A DNA stretch of 64,000 nucleotides from Zanthoxylum bungeanum (GCA_019454045.1 SKCR01025323.1:227931-291930), one strand, 5' to 3'. Numbered from the stretch's first letter, positions 22,228-35,100 are shown. Notes: generated from the sequence alone by a model not told the origin. Program-made: numbers and translations.

Positions 22228-23558
22228 GGCCGCGAATTTTCATTTTTCAGAACACCTTTCTCTCTCTTGATTTCTCTCTCTAGAGAGAGTTTCTCTCTCT
22301 AGAATTTTTATTTTTATTTTTTTATTTTTTATTTTTTTTTATTTTTAGTTTTGTAAATAATTTAATTACGTTTTGTAATAGTAATTTAATTTTTACTTTT
22401 TACTTTTTACAGTTTTTACTATTCACCATGTTGAAGTAACTTTTTCAGCTAGGGTGAAAGGTAATTCTTCTACTATTGCTATTTAGATTAATCTCCCTTA
22501 AAAATAATATATTCACTATTTAAAATATTGACTTAATAAGGAATACCGCTATATTGGTCGGTTGGTAATTTAATTTTGGTTCCGCCTTAATGGCTGGTTG
22601 GACTTAATTTGACTTAATCCGGATACCGCCACTGGTCAGACTGGTCGGTTGGTAATATTATCACAAGTTTATATATTATTTTATGGGAGATATCTAAATT
22701 AGTAGTAGTAAAAGTAATTCCTTTACCTTAGCATTTTATTTTATTGTAATTTACTTTTCAGCATTTTTACTTTATGTCTTTTAATTTTATGTTTTTACTA
22801 GTCCTAATTATGTGTTAGTTAATTAGGGGTTGTGATGACTTTTAATACCACCGGTTTATAAGGGATTATTTTATAGTTGGGTAATTTAAAGGTTTATTTA
22901 TTAAGTCTTAAGCTTAATGCTTCTTGTTGTCTGATCACCAATAAGATTGATATGGTAAATCTAAAATGAACTAGATATAGGGATTTTAGGTTTCAGCCTT
23001 AGACTTAATAGCACGATCTTCCTGAGGATAGATAACCCTTTAATAGATTTCCTTACAGGATATGAATATACCTGTCGGGCGGGGGTAGCCATAATTGGAA
23101 CTTGAACTTTAATAAATCCAAATAATCCAGGGTGGTTGACATAGGAATATGGTTCAATTGGGTTATACTGGGTATTTGTAATTGACCATCGGAAGAGGCA
23201 AGAGGCTTTTACATAATTTAGTGTTCCAGGTTAGTAAACTGATTTATTACACAAACATAAAATAATCACTTCATCTTTTAAATGATATTAAAAGAAATCA
23301 CAACCTTAGATTTTTGTGTCTATTATTTTCCTTAGTATTTTCTTTTATCTTTTTAGTTATTTATTTAGCAAATCTACAATCAACCAAATCAATCAAGCAA
23401 TCAATTCTATTCTCCCTTATAATTAGATATTTGTAAATAAATAGATTCAACAATTAATAACAACAGTAGGAATTAAGTCCTCGGGGATCGATATTTTATA
23501 ACTACTTGAACGATACGTGCGCTTGCGTTATACGTGTGTGTTTACGCCGGTCAGGTAC

Positions 23559-24900
23559 ATAAAATATATGTATTGACGTTCAGAATCCGCTGTGAGCTGG
23601 ATACTGGCTTCAAGCCGAGATTTCTCCTGCAAATCGGAAAACGGGACGAAAGTCGCTGTTTCGACCGCATAAACCTAAGTTTAGGAACTACCCTTTGGGT
23701 ATGTACTTAAATTAGGAAATGTTATAATGTAACTAGTTAGACTAGAGACATTATCTCTGTATCAGTATTTAATCCGATCGGATAAAACCTTTATATTCTA
23801 AAACACTAAAGTGTTTCATTATATAAAGATGATACTGAGATAAATACATTAGATGTAAATAACATATTTATATTTTGAATATAAATAAAATCTCAAACAT
23901 ATAAAATGACAAATAAATAGCTCAATTGATTTGATCAATAGAGACTTATTTGTGGCATTGTTGTCTGGGACACAATTAAACAAGACTCGTATATCCACAC
24001 TTTTGAAGAGTGGGTACTAGGACTGATTTGACTATTCAATAAGGTCTACGAATCTAGTTTATTAAACAAGACTCGTATATCCACACTTTTGAAGAGTGGA
24101 TACTAGGACTGATTTGACTATTCAAATAAGGTCTACGAATCTAGTTTATTAGGTTAAATACCTAATTTACTATTTACTTGGTAATAGTAAAAGGGCCACC
24201 GATCTGTTAGCCCTATTCATGGTGAAGTAAGTGGGCCCATATCTAGCTAGGCTAGATGTGAACATAAAAATTCGTGACCTTAACGGATGTGACATCACGT
24301 TGGTTATGTGTTTCTTTTGAAGAACACAGATCGGAAACTTTAGAGTTTCGACACGAAGTAGACAAACAGATCGGCTATAGTGTTATTCCGCCACGGTAAG
24401 ACCGAAATGGAAAATACTTAAGCAGTAAGTTTCATATATAAATGAAAGAGTATGGTATTCTTTCATATAAGGACTCCTCCCGAGACACGTCAGTTAGACG
24501 ATGTGTCTGAACTAAAACCGAATTTTGTTGGACATGATAAGGTTTATCACGAGTCGCTCTGAGCTACTATTTCCTTCTACAGGATATGTATTAACAGTGC
24601 AAAACTTATTTAAAATAAGGTTCCATATAAATCTGTTTGACAGATATCATATAGGATATGAACAGGGAAGAAACGGGGTTTCTCATTCCTGATAATTTGG
24701 GTATGCCAGGCATGACGTTTGGATAATACCAAACTAAAGGACCCAAATTGGATAAGTGCCAATATAGGTTATCTGAAAGGGAAACCTTAAGTATAGTGCT
24801 TATAAATCCCACATGAGAACAATGTGATTGTTGCTCACCATGCGTTTTTCCTGAGAGAAATATCGATATGCAGTGGTCAGTGGGAGGATAGTGATATTCG
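23559..24900 (+). pseudogene. Copia protease and integrase relic of B1
   Basis: Decayed sequence colinear with B2 52060-53060 and onward. Near 23700-23900 it matches the protease end, and near 23940-24160 the pre-integrase zinc-binding region (the B2 equivalent reads YLWHCRLGHIYKNRI). The core near 24280-24430 and the target-capture part near 24530-24800 follow. Stops and frameshifts appear in every part. A direct duplication of 86-87 bp lies at 23975-24060 and 24061-24147. The catalytic triad cannot be recovered in one frame. Confidence 0.8.
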
Positions 24901-24949
24901 ATGAAAATCGGAGTAATACTGTTCAAGGCACGAAGTCCTTAATGGAACA

Positions 24950-26416
24950 CAAATAGTTCATCTATGATGAATCTATACCATTAATCTTCAAATACACAAG
25001 AAACTAGTAGATCGGATAGAGTCAGAAAACAACCTAGGGTATGGGTTTCTGCTCTAACCTCATAAAGATGTCAATCTTATGGAGGTGTACCATCCGACTA
25101 CGTTATGAGGAAGTGATACGAGGTATCGACTCCCTGTTATGGCAAAGTGCCATGAGTCCGAAATGGATTCCATGTATAACAACTATGTTTGGATACTAGT
25201 TGTTGTACCACAAGGCGTTGTGCCTATGGTACATTAAACGTCTTCAAGGAAGACATACATGGAAGGCAACATACCAACGTGCAAACCTAAGGTTTTGACG
25301 GAAAGGTATCGTTATCAACATTGTGTTAATAACGGTTCAACCTTTTTACCTGTTGCCATGGTAAATCCATTTTGAAAATGCTTGTTGATAACTGCGTATT
25401 TCATTTATGAAATTTGTAAGTTACAGATCAAAATCGCTTTCCTGAAAAGGAAACCTTTTGGAGGATATTTACAACATCCTGACGATTTTATATAACCGAC
25501 AAACAAGTTTTGCGGGTTATTCGATCCATGTTTGGATTGATGCAAGCATAAGGTTCTTGGAACTGACGTTTTGAAATAATCATAATGGTTTATGATTTGA
25601 CTCAAAACGAAATAATTCTTGTGTATATAAGGAGGTTAGTGGGAGAGCGCACTGACAGTGAAATTCCCATAAAGCAATTGGTGAAGCTTGGCTTTCATAG
25701 ATATCTTCATAAGAAATTCTCCGTAGAATTCTGGGGAGTAACAACCTTTATTCAAGGAATAAAGATCTACTGGGATAGATTTGGAGTTTGTTAACACTCT
25801 CTGGGAAATTGTACATTTAAAATGTACTTGTATTGGTGTCTCATACGCTTCGAGCATATGGAGTCACAATTGGGTCAATCCAAGTGATAGTCACTGAATT
25901 GAAGATTAAGAACATCTGTTAGTATCTGAGAGAACTAAAGATGTTGTCTTAAACTATGGAGATGGAGAACTTGAAGTGACTGGGATCACTGCTGCAAGTT
26001 TCCAAACAATTAAAATACTACGGTACTATAAAGTTTGAATAACGGGACAGTGAGCTGGAAATCTTCCAAGCAAGATAACTGTTGCCATATAAACAACAAA
26101 TGCGGATTATTGCTGCAGCTGAGGCAGCAATAGAAGACCATCTGGATCGAAAATAAATCTAATAAGATTAGATAAAGTTCTGTTAGCAGCTGAGCTAGGC
26201 GTCGGCATAGGCTAAGGAATTAAAGGTCTCATCGACGATCCAGATATATACTTCTATATCATCTGATTCGTTCGGATCATACATCGTGGCGATGTGATGA
26301 TCGTGTAAATCGCGTCAGACGATAATTAAGCAAATCCGCTGACGAAAACCTTTCCTCAGCAATTTGAGCGAATTGTACATAGTTCGGGTGTTAGACACTC
26401 GAGTGACTGGCTATGT
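24950..26416 (+). pseudogene. Copia RT and RNase H relic of B1
   Basis: Decayed RT and RNase H. The RT start near 25150-25330 parallels the minus-strand B3 frame MDSMYTNQVWTLVDAPEGVK (B1: ATGGATTCCATGTATAACAA). Later blocks match the linker near 25950 (GGAGATGGAGAACTTGAAGT), the RNase H AVSWKSSKQ region near 26050 (ACAGTGAGCTGGAAATCTTC), and the AEA region near 26110. The YVDD box is not readable. Many stops and deletions are present. Confidence 0.8.
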
Positions 26417-26430
26417 GCCAAGTGGGAGAT
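26417..26430 (+). other. Polypurine tract of B1
   Basis: GCCAAGTGGGAGAT directly precedes the 3' LTR start TGTCGGATAA. It matches the tracts of the other copia elements here and should prime plus-strand synthesis. Confidence 0.85.
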
Positions 26431-28472
26431 TGTCGGATAATATGACCCATAGCGTCACTATTTGCACAGATCATTGTGTTGTTGTAGCAAATTAACTATG
26501 TAATAAGGAAATTGCACTCTCATCATTTGTGATTAGATCACCATAGATATATAAATGAAGAGAGGTCCCTATGATTAGTTCCTGGATTGAGATGATATGA
26601 GACAGTATCAGTCCACGAAGGATTAATCATTAAATATCCCTAGCCGTAGTATTATCGAGACTGGACATCGATAATGCGGAATAGGCTAGTATTGCACTTG
26701 TGCGCGTTGTGAGGGCACAACGACATAGTTCTCATATATATAAGTATTGGATACTTGTGCAAGTGCGATAGGAGGTCGTGTTTCCACCGATGGTACGGGA
26801 AACAGCTTCGCTCTGGATAGACCCTTCGGAATCCCATTGGTATTATGACTAGGTGTCTATGGGAGGCCGAAATCAAGGTAGGTGTGTGTAGTCTTAACCT
26901 GAGACTTACATCGCTAATACTTACGACAATCGGTAAACTTTGGTTTGGGTGGGGGATCTTAACTGGTTCTGTGTTCACCTCTTCTGGGTTTATCAGAGAA
27001 TCGTAGTGTATTGGATGTGATGTCAAGACGGAAGTGTCACTCCAGTCATAATGGAGATGATGTCACGCAGGATACGGTATTAGTGCTCTTAAAGTGATGC
27101 GCATCCAATCGTGATATTATGACCAGGTCATGAATATCCGATTATAGAGACTAGTTACCAGACATCTGATATGTGTTTCGGACGGGGCAGACACTTATCC
27201 AGCCCCAGCCCAAGCACGTGATTATCCGATACTGGGCCGATACGCACAATACAATTGTATACTACGCTTGATACAGATCTAGATATTCTTTGATGAATAT
27301 GTCCGGAGAACTTGGGAAGACTTGGTGCTTTGCTAGGAGTCGACCTTGTCTCGTAAATCGGTAGAACGTAGTACTTGGTACGTACGTGATTCGGATACCC
27401 CGACGACCGTATTTACTGCCAGATTATCCGGGGATCTCATGGGTCGCTTCCCGATAATCCACCGATGACGCACAACTCGCACTCTTGAATAATCTGGGAT
27501 TATAAAGAAGAGAGAGAGAGAGAATTAATCTAGGATTAATAACGGAGATGTTTTATCCGGGATAAAATGTCGTCTAAAGAGAGAGAACGATTAATTCGGA
27601 ATTAATCGATGTATTAATATATTCGATATATTAGACGAAATTAGATTTCGACGCGGAATTAAAATTAGATTTTAATTCGGGCAAACGAGTTAATTTAGAA
27701 TTAATTCGTTAGCGACGTAAATAATAATTTCGCCAGGCGCAATTATTTATTTAAATTCGATTGAATTAACGTCGCGACGTAAGCTCGGTATTTCGGAAAT
27801 ATCGAACCCGAACGCGTGAGTGCACGTGGGCCCACTTTCATTTGGAAACGTGTGGGGCCCACATGACACATGTCATTGTATGTATTATTTTATTGATAAT
27901 GCATTGCATGTAGATAGTGTAGAATGCACTCAATGTTATTGCATGGAAATTGAGTGTTTGACACTCTAAGCCATTGCATGTTTTGTGTCATAATTTTATT
28001 ATTTATTTAATAAATATTATGGCATAAATATAAATTGATTTTTGGTAAATCATTTTAACTTAACACAAAACATTTCATCTCTCTCAAATGCTCTCTTCTC
28101 TCACGCCCAAATGGGCACAATGCTCACTGGTTTTGAACCAGAAAAACGTGAGCAATAGGGAAGCTAAGAGTGGTTTCTCATGGTGAGAAATCAAGTGCTA
28201 GCACACTTACAAGTCTTGCGAAGGTGGTAGGGAGGTTCGACCATGAGACGGGATCCATCCGACGAAGCTAGGAGCTCCGTTTTCTCATTCAATTTTCTGT
28301 TTTTGTAGGCAGTGGACTGCATGCAGTAGGCTACATGGCAGTGCGTTTTTTGGGTCCATTTGTCTTCAAATCGACTCTACCGATCAATGTGAGTATTCCG
28401 CTACCTCCGTTGGTGTGTTCACACATTATTTCATGTCTTGATTTGATCTTGGGACCTTAGAATTTACCAACA
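26431..28472 (+). repeat. 3' LTR of B1
   Basis: It is nearly identical to 16164-18206. Differences seen by eye include TGTTGG to TGTCGG at the start, ACGGCAT to ACGACAT, CATCCGAT to CATCTGAT, CCCTAGC to CCCAAGC, ATACTCCG to ATACCCCG, GTTGATAG to GTAGATAG, and small indels. It ends ACCAACA, followed by the target duplication GCACT. Confidence 0.95.
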
Positions 28473-28822
28473 GCACTCACACCTCACAAGGGAAGACCTC
28501 AAACCGTTGGGTTCAGAATGGTCCCTTACTTATGCCAATTATAATGAAAGGATTTATGCAATAGTATAACCAAGTCTTATGCAACACATACAAGATAATT
28601 TAATCAACACACAAGTTTGCACACCCATGAACGTAAATAAATAAAAAAAGAAGACAAATGCATAATTCCATAGACATATTAAACAAAGAGGTGCAAAAAT
28701 GTAAATAAATAATAATAATCGAAATGCTAATAATAATGGCAGATAATCCAGTGCATAATATAAAAGAAATGATCAAAGAAGCAAACATGCATAAAATATG
28801 ATGAAAGGAGGTATGTTCACTG

Positions 28823-28970
28823 TATGTGCGTTCGTGTAGCGTTCGGAAATACATTCGAACGGTAAACATAATGCATGCGTTCGAGTAGCGTTTGGAAATG
28901 CGTTCGAACGAGATAAGGCTGAATGCATGCGTTCGAGTAGTGTTTAAGAACGCGTTCGAACGAGATTACC
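28823..28970. repeat. Three 50-bp repeats with GTTCGAACG palindromes
   Basis: Units begin at about 28823, 28871 and 28923. Each reads roughly GCGTTCGAGTAGCGTTT then GGAAATGCGTTCGAAC. CGTTCGAACG is a perfect 10-bp palindrome near 28907 and 28951. Confidence 0.85.
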
Positions 28971-28999
28971 AAAGTGGTATCTAAAATGACACAAACACA

Positions 29000-30145
29000 C
29001 GCGTGAATGTTTCTCAAGCGGCACGTGGAGTTGTATCCCATGTATAGACCGCACTACCGTCCATTCGGATTCAACTACAAAATTTATGTCTGGGTTTCCA
29101 TCCGATATACCGCGAGAGGCAACACTCAAGCATAAACACGGTATGAATGCGAGAACGAAAAGTGAAAAATAACAACAAAAAAGATGAATAATGAAATCAT
29201 TAGAAGAAGGGCGCGGCGAACTGTGGTAAGGTAGCCTTTAGGCATTTCCCTAGAATAGAGGACCTTTGACCCACATGATTAGCCTATGCGCATTAAGTAA
29301 CAATGCATGAATAAGCAAAGTAATGATATGCAAAAGGTAAATAACTTAATAATAAAAGGCGCGGCAAAACATCGTGGTAAAGGTAGCCTTTAGGCATTTC
29401 CCTCGAATAGATGACCTTTAATCCACATGATTAGCCCATGCGCATCAAGTAACAATGCATGAATAAACAAAGTAATAATACACAAAAATGAATGATGGAA
29501 TAATAAAAGAGATGCGTCCAAGGCCGATATCTATATGAGACTTCGTATGCCCGACTGAACGTATTCCACTTTCAATAAAACATACTTCATCCAACACGGC
29601 AAAACATCGTGGTAAGGGTAGCCTTTAGGCATTTCCCTCGAATAGAGGACCTTTACCCCACATGATTAGCCCATGCGCATCAAGATTAACAATGCATAAA
29701 CAAACAAAGCGATGACATGCAGAAAGTAAATAACGAAATAATAAAAGAGATGCGACCAAGGCCGACATCTCTATGGGACTTCGTATGCCCGACTGAACGT
29801 ACTCCACATTCAATCAAACATATTTCGTCTGGCGTGGCAAAACATCGTGGTAAAGGTAGCCTTTAGGCATTTCCCTCGAACAGAGCACCTTTACCCCACA
29901 TGATTAGCCCATGCGCATCAAGATTAACAATGCATAAACAAAGAAACAATACATAGAAAATAAATAGCGGAACAATAAACACAAAATTAAATACCAAAAT
30001 GTAACACGTGCTTGAAAGTTTCTCAAGCGGTGCATGGAGTTGTATCCCAAGTACAGACAGCACTACCGTCCATTCGGATTCAGCTACGGAATTTACGTAC
30101 GGGTTTCCATCTGATATACCGCAAGAGATGGTACGCAATCATTAA
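29000..30145. repeat. Tandem array of about 235-bp units inside flanking repeats
   Basis: Four copies of a block with GTAGCCTTTAGGCATTTCCC begin at 29231, 29383, 29618 and 29856. The full unit is about 235-238 bp, and the first copy is shortened. The array is bracketed by two copies of a different block of about 120 bp (29008-29125 and 30015-30140) with CACTACCGTCCATTCGGATT and GGGTTTCCATC. Copies of the bracket are 85-90% alike by eye. Confidence 0.85.
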
Positions 30146-31294
30146 CCCAATATAAATAAAAAATTAGACATGGAACATAATTATGCATGCGAATGAATGA
30201 CAATAAATAACTGAAAAGATAAATAAATTGCAAAGGGTGCCCTCAGGTCTTACCTTTTAAGTTGCTTCTCGGAAGTGCGTTACACCGTCGCCGGAAGGGT
30301 TAATGCTCCGTAACTTTTCTGAGTTTTCTGATTCAGTATTTTCCTTCGCTGTTTCGCTGTTTTGAGCCGCCGATTTCTCTGGTTTTGCTACTATTTTTCA
30401 GGATGTTTTTGGGATGGTTTTTGGGACTGTCTTGGGGACTGTAGGGGGCAGTGTTTCGGGACTGTTTTTGGTGTTTTTGAGGGATTATTTTGTGTCAGTT
30501 AGAGGGCTGTGTTTCGAGACTGTTTTGGGTGTTTTTAGGGATTATTTGCTCACTGGTTTTGACTTCTGTTTTGTTCACGTGGGAGGCTGATTCGTATTTG
30601 GTTTAGGGGCTTTAGGGTTGTGTTCGGTTTACTTTGTGTGTTTGGTGGGGGTGACGTGTGTGGTCTGGGTGTGAAGCCGTGTGGCCTGCTTGTTGATGAG
30701 AGGTGTGCACTGGATGATTGCCGAGAGAGGTTGGTCAGTTTGTGTGTGGCATGTATGGTCTGCTTGTTTGTGGAGGGGCTGTGCTGGTTTGTTGGCTAGG
30801 TAAATGGGGGTGCTTTTCACGTGAATCAGGTCTATTTATGGCTTATGTGTGTTTTGTTTGTTTGTGGAAGGGGTGTGCGTGGTCAGTGAAGGCTGCTAGA
30901 TTGTTGGTATGAAGGGTGAGTGCGCCTTAGTGGCTTAGTCGGTGAGCTTTATTTTTTAGTTGTCGTGCAAGGTGTCAAGAAAGAGGGACGCTTGTGTGAA
31001 GGCTAACGTCTCGTTGTTTGTCTGTTGAAGGCGTGAGATGAGAGTGGAGTGACTTGTGGGAAGTTTAAGGTTTTTGTGTCGGTCGACTGTGAATGTGTTT
31101 AGGTTTGTGAGTGGCAGTTTGTGAGTGGAAGTTTGGCTCAATTGGTGCTATTCTTGGATATTAATGGTCTGCTTGTGTTTTTTGATCTTCACGTGGCTGT
31201 TTGACTTGAGAAGAATAGAGGCTGTGTGAGTGGAGAAGAGAGGAGCAGTCAACGAGTTTATGGTTTATGTTTTGTTCTTGTTTTTGTGTTCAGT

Positions 31295-31368
31295 CGTTAT
31301 TGCGTATTTTATTTTATAACAAATAATTTAGCTTACATTATATTAAGCTTTAGGGCATATATTCCAAA
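31295..31368 (-). repeat. Family-A LTR start remnant
   Basis: On the minus strand it reads TTGGAATATATGCCCTAAAGC from 31368, matching the first 70-odd bases of family-A LTRs, then stops at unrelated F sequence. It is probably what is left of the 3' LTR of A2 after deletion. Confidence 0.65.
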
Positions 31369-32100
31369 ATTACAGATTTAGAAGATTCGACAACATTTGC
31401 CTCTCCAATGGGCTTACGAGGATCCACCAGCATGGACTAGTAATGGGTGAGCTCATTAAGCAACTGAGTCAAAGTAAAAGTCAATTTGTTCATAACATAA
31501 TTGCTTTTAAACTGTAGAAAACTCTTCGAAAGAGTTTATATGATCATAGTCACCTGGCTATGCTCATCAATACGAGCTCTATTAGTTTCGACCGTGTTGA
31601 GATAGGTCATCATCCTTAAGGCGTGCTCTCGGATAGATGTCCACTCCTCCATCCTTGCGATCATTTGCTGAGACCATAGCCTTATGACGTTGCCGCTATA
31701 AAGGCTGCCCAAACATGCCTTGCAATGACTCAATCATCAAAGATGTTAAAGCCATCAGCTCATGCTTTACAGGAAGAACCTCACACATCCATGCTAGCAA
31801 GTAGAAGCGAGCTTTCTCATTGGCTGCGACCCATTTCTGGTAGTTATCGCGCACAGCTTGGCCATAATTTCTGGCTGGATCGGGAAGAAATTCCCCCGTC
31901 AGAGAAAACTAAAGGTATTCACAAACTAAGATGGCATTCATGTTATTTTTCCATTTTACATAGTTTTCTCCCATTAATTTATCATTTGAGAGAGTGGAAA
32001 TAATTGGAGAAACCAAGGCTGGAAATAAAATAAACATGTATTTTAATATTCATTCATCGCATATTAAAATCATCAAATATTTAGGCATAAAATTAAACAT
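31369..32100 (-). pseudogene. Copia gag relic of A2
   Basis: Minus-strand gag remnant, colinear with 44330-45060 of A3. The frame at 31733-31536 reads GSLYSGNVIRLWSQQMIARM, then MMTYLNTVETNRARIDEHSQ and VTMII, a gag_pre/UBN2-like segment. Stops break it on both sides. The part near 31860-32100 is the gag start and leader, ending in a block shared with A3 (CATTCATCGCATATTAAA). Downstream pol is absent, so A2 lost most of its interior. Confidence 0.75.
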
Positions 32101-32105
32101 GATGC

Positions 32106-35100
32106 TGTAGGAAACGACTTTCCTTAACGCGACAGAAGTTGCTTGTGGTGGCACCAGGTCCGGTATGGATCTTTAAAATTTTCTTTGCCTTCTCCCTTTG
32201 TTGTAATAGCCGAAATCAATCATTTGATGTCCAACGCTTGGATCAACCACTCGATATTCCGAACTGTGACTCGAAACCAACAAACCGAAGTGTGGCCTTC
32301 ACTCACAAAGATCAAACCTCTAAAAATTTTAGAGAATTAAGATGTCATTTAGGCTTTTTAGAATTTCAAACACTCTCACAACACTTGTGAATGTTTGAAC
32401 TCTCTCTATTTTCTCTCAAATTATCTCTCACGACACTTGTGTGAATGAATGCAAAATGTTAACCTTAAGAAGTGAGAGAAATGGTAGAGATTATATTCTC
32501 TTACACAAGCCAACTAACCTTGTCATTAAGCATCTAATGCTTTCTTGCAATGGATAACACAAAAATGTGAATGACATACCAAAGCATGGGAAATGATAAG
32601 CTAAAGACAAAGACTTTGTCATTAAGCATCAAATGCTTTCCTCTAATGGCAAACACATAAATGTGGAGGCCATACCAAAGCATACGAATTTATTAGCTAA
32701 TGACAAAACTATTAGGTGTATACAAGCCACCTAATAGACATAATAAATTAGAGAGCATGGCAAGTCATATGGCTTTGTCTCCTAAGGTAAATAAAAATCT
32801 CCATCTCAATAATGATTAAATTACCTTCAATTATGTTGTAGTAATTATCTCATAATCAAAATCAAGACTTGATTATCTCATAATCAAAGAATTCTAGAAA
32901 ACATTAAGTTCAACTAATTTAACATAGTTTTCATTTATGACAATAAATATTATTAATCTCATTAATAATATATAGATATAATGTGAGCATATTATTAGAC
33001 AGTCTAATTATATTAGGTTTGCTACAGTTAATCGAGCTAGCACGGGGACCAAATGGACCTACGGTTCTGAGCTCCAATAATTCCGAAATATTAATTAAAT
33101 TCTTTAATCAAATATTACGAATTATTAACTCCGCTTTATTTCACTAAAAACTCGAAGTTGAACTCTCATTACCGTAGATGGATAAAATAAACCGAACAAC
33201 TTCGGTGTCCATCGATATAGTCATTACATATAGATATAGCCCTTCACGAATATCTCATAAATAGAGCCGGGTCAAAAGTCTGTTAAACCCCTCTAAATAT
33301 TTTGTCTCTTAAGTACCATTGATTATATAATTAACAATTAATTCATAACAATTATGAATATAAAACTTTCTATTCGTAATAGAAAAGTTGAGCGCTCAAA
33401 TTGTTCAAGTCCCGAAACAACTCTTAAAAGAGATACTCTCATACTTCTCGTAAGAAGGAGTGAATTCCATATCTATGTAAAATGTTCCCAGCTACACACC
33501 AAAATATATCCCCAAAATACGTAGTTATTGGCCGGGAATGCAACACCAACCTCACCATAGTAAATCAAAGGACACAACATGTCATGCATGAGTTCGTAAT
33601 ACACTCAGGATTAAGATCGAATCCATATATGACCATCTAATAGATAAAATGAATTTCTTTGGTTAACAGATATTAAAAGAAATTCGTATTTATTTGAGTC
33701 CAGTCCTATATGATCTCATCATACAAGGTGCCTCTATTCCCATGTCACTACATGAACGATCTCGGATCAAGGTCGTCATACAAGTATAGAATGAACCGCA
33801 ACTATAGATAAATCATAAACAAAATACCCTATTTGTTTGCTATCTACGGACTATTTAGATTATTAACTTCAGACTTAAATCATCTTGTGCATCAAACATA
33901 CACTAAGTCTGAAGGTATAATTGTAATCAAGGTAAACAAGACAATTGGACAATATTCGATATAAATCAAACAATTTTGATAAAATGAATAATGCATTTAT
34001 TATTATTACAATAATCAATTCCGTTTTACAATACATGAAGTTTTAGCACTACAAGAAATTACAGTTTTAGCGACGGAATTTAGCGACAGAATATTCCATT
34101 TCAAAATGTAGCGACGGAATTGAGACGGAATTGAAACGGATAATGATATTAGGGACGGAATTTAGCGACAAAAAAAATTTCATCTCTAAATTAGAGACGG
34201 AAATGAAAATCTGTCGCTAATTAGAGACGGATTACTATTCCGTCGCTAATTTTGTTTAGAAACGGAATTTTTCCGTAGCTAATCCGTCGCTAATTAGAAA
34301 CGGAATTCAAATTCCGTCTCTAATTAGAAATGAAATTTCAATTCCGTCGCTAATTTTAAATTTAATTTTAATTTTAATTTTTTTATTAATTAGAACCGGA
34401 ATTGTTCCGTCGCTAATTAGAAACGGAATTGATATTCCGTCGCTAATTAGAAACGGAATTTCAATTCCGTAGCTAATTAGAAACGTAATTTCAATTTTGT
34501 TTCTAATCTTTAATTTTTATTTTTATTTTAAATTTTTTTGTTAATTAGAAACGGAATTTTTCCGTCTCTAATCCGTCGCTAATTAGAAACGGAATTCAAA
34601 ATCCGTCGCTAATTAGAAATGGAATTTCAATTCCGTCGCTAATTTTAAATTTAATTTTAATTTTTATTTTTTTATTAATTAGAAACGGAATTGTTCCGTC
34701 GCTAATTAGAAACGGAATTGATATTCCGTCGCTAATTAGAAACGGAATATCAATTCCGTAGCTAATTAGAAACGGAATTTCAATTCCGTAGCTAATTAGA
34801 AACGGAATTTCAATTTCAATTCCGTTTCTAATCTTTAATTTTTATTTTTATTTTAAATTTTTTTGTTAATTAGAAACAGAATTTTTCCGTCTCCAATCCG
34901 TCGCTAATTAGAAACGAAATTCAAAATCCGTCACTAATTAGAAACGGAATTATTCCGTCGCTAATTTTAAATTTTATTTTTATTTTAAATTTTTTTGTTA
35001 ATTAGATACGGAATTGTTCCGTTTCTATTCCATCGCTAATTTTTAAAATTTTCAATCCCCCCAAACTTTATTTCTTTCGGCTCCACTCTTTTTTTTTAAA

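Larger units (their letters stand above)
21392..23553 (+). mobile_element. Solo LTR of family C (C1)
   Basis: It starts TGATGAGTGG and ends TTACGCCGGTCA, and is flanked by a perfect 5-bp duplication GGTAC (21387-21391 and 23554-23558). It shares its ends and much of its body with 56724-58498, including GATGAACG near 21464, the GTCGGGCGGGGGTAGCCATA block near 23070, and ACTTGAACGATACGTGCGCT near 23503. There is no internal region or coding frame, so it is a solo LTR. It sits in the protease start of B1. Confidence 0.9.
16164..28472 (+). mobile_element. Complete copia family-B element B1, non-autonomous
   Basis: This is a full plus-strand LTR retrotransposon. It has a 5' LTR (16164-18206), a degenerate PBS, a leader, gag-pol relics, a polypurine tract (26417-26430) and a 3' LTR (26431-28472). 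The flanking 5-bp target duplication is a perfect GCACT (16159-16163 and 28473-28477). The LTRs differ by roughly seven substitutions and a few small indels by eye over about 2,040 bp, so insertion was recent. The interior is far more decayed than this, with no intact pol frame and large losses in gag. It therefore must have moved using proteins made by a related element. It carries a solo LTR of family C. Confidence 0.93.
28473..31294 (-). repeat. Main part of the LTR of gypsy element F
   Basis: Non-coding sequence that continues the F LTR interrupted by B1. Together with 16023-16163 it makes an LTR of about 2.9 kb. It carries two tandem arrays (listed separately) and, at 30240-31290, a GT-rich stretch of TGTTTTGGGTG-like words with no credible protein on either strand. 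The upstream limit near 31294 is set only by the start of a family-A LTR remnant. Confidence 0.55.

Noticed and set aside
29231..29960. Regularly spaced repeats that might suggest a CRISPR array
   Set aside because: Units are about 235 bp, diverged and lie in a plant LTR. There are no short repeats with unique spacers.
30629..30912. Overlapping frames of 63-64 codons on both strands
   Set aside because: GT-rich low-complexity LTR sequence. Both strands are open and neither product looks like a protein.
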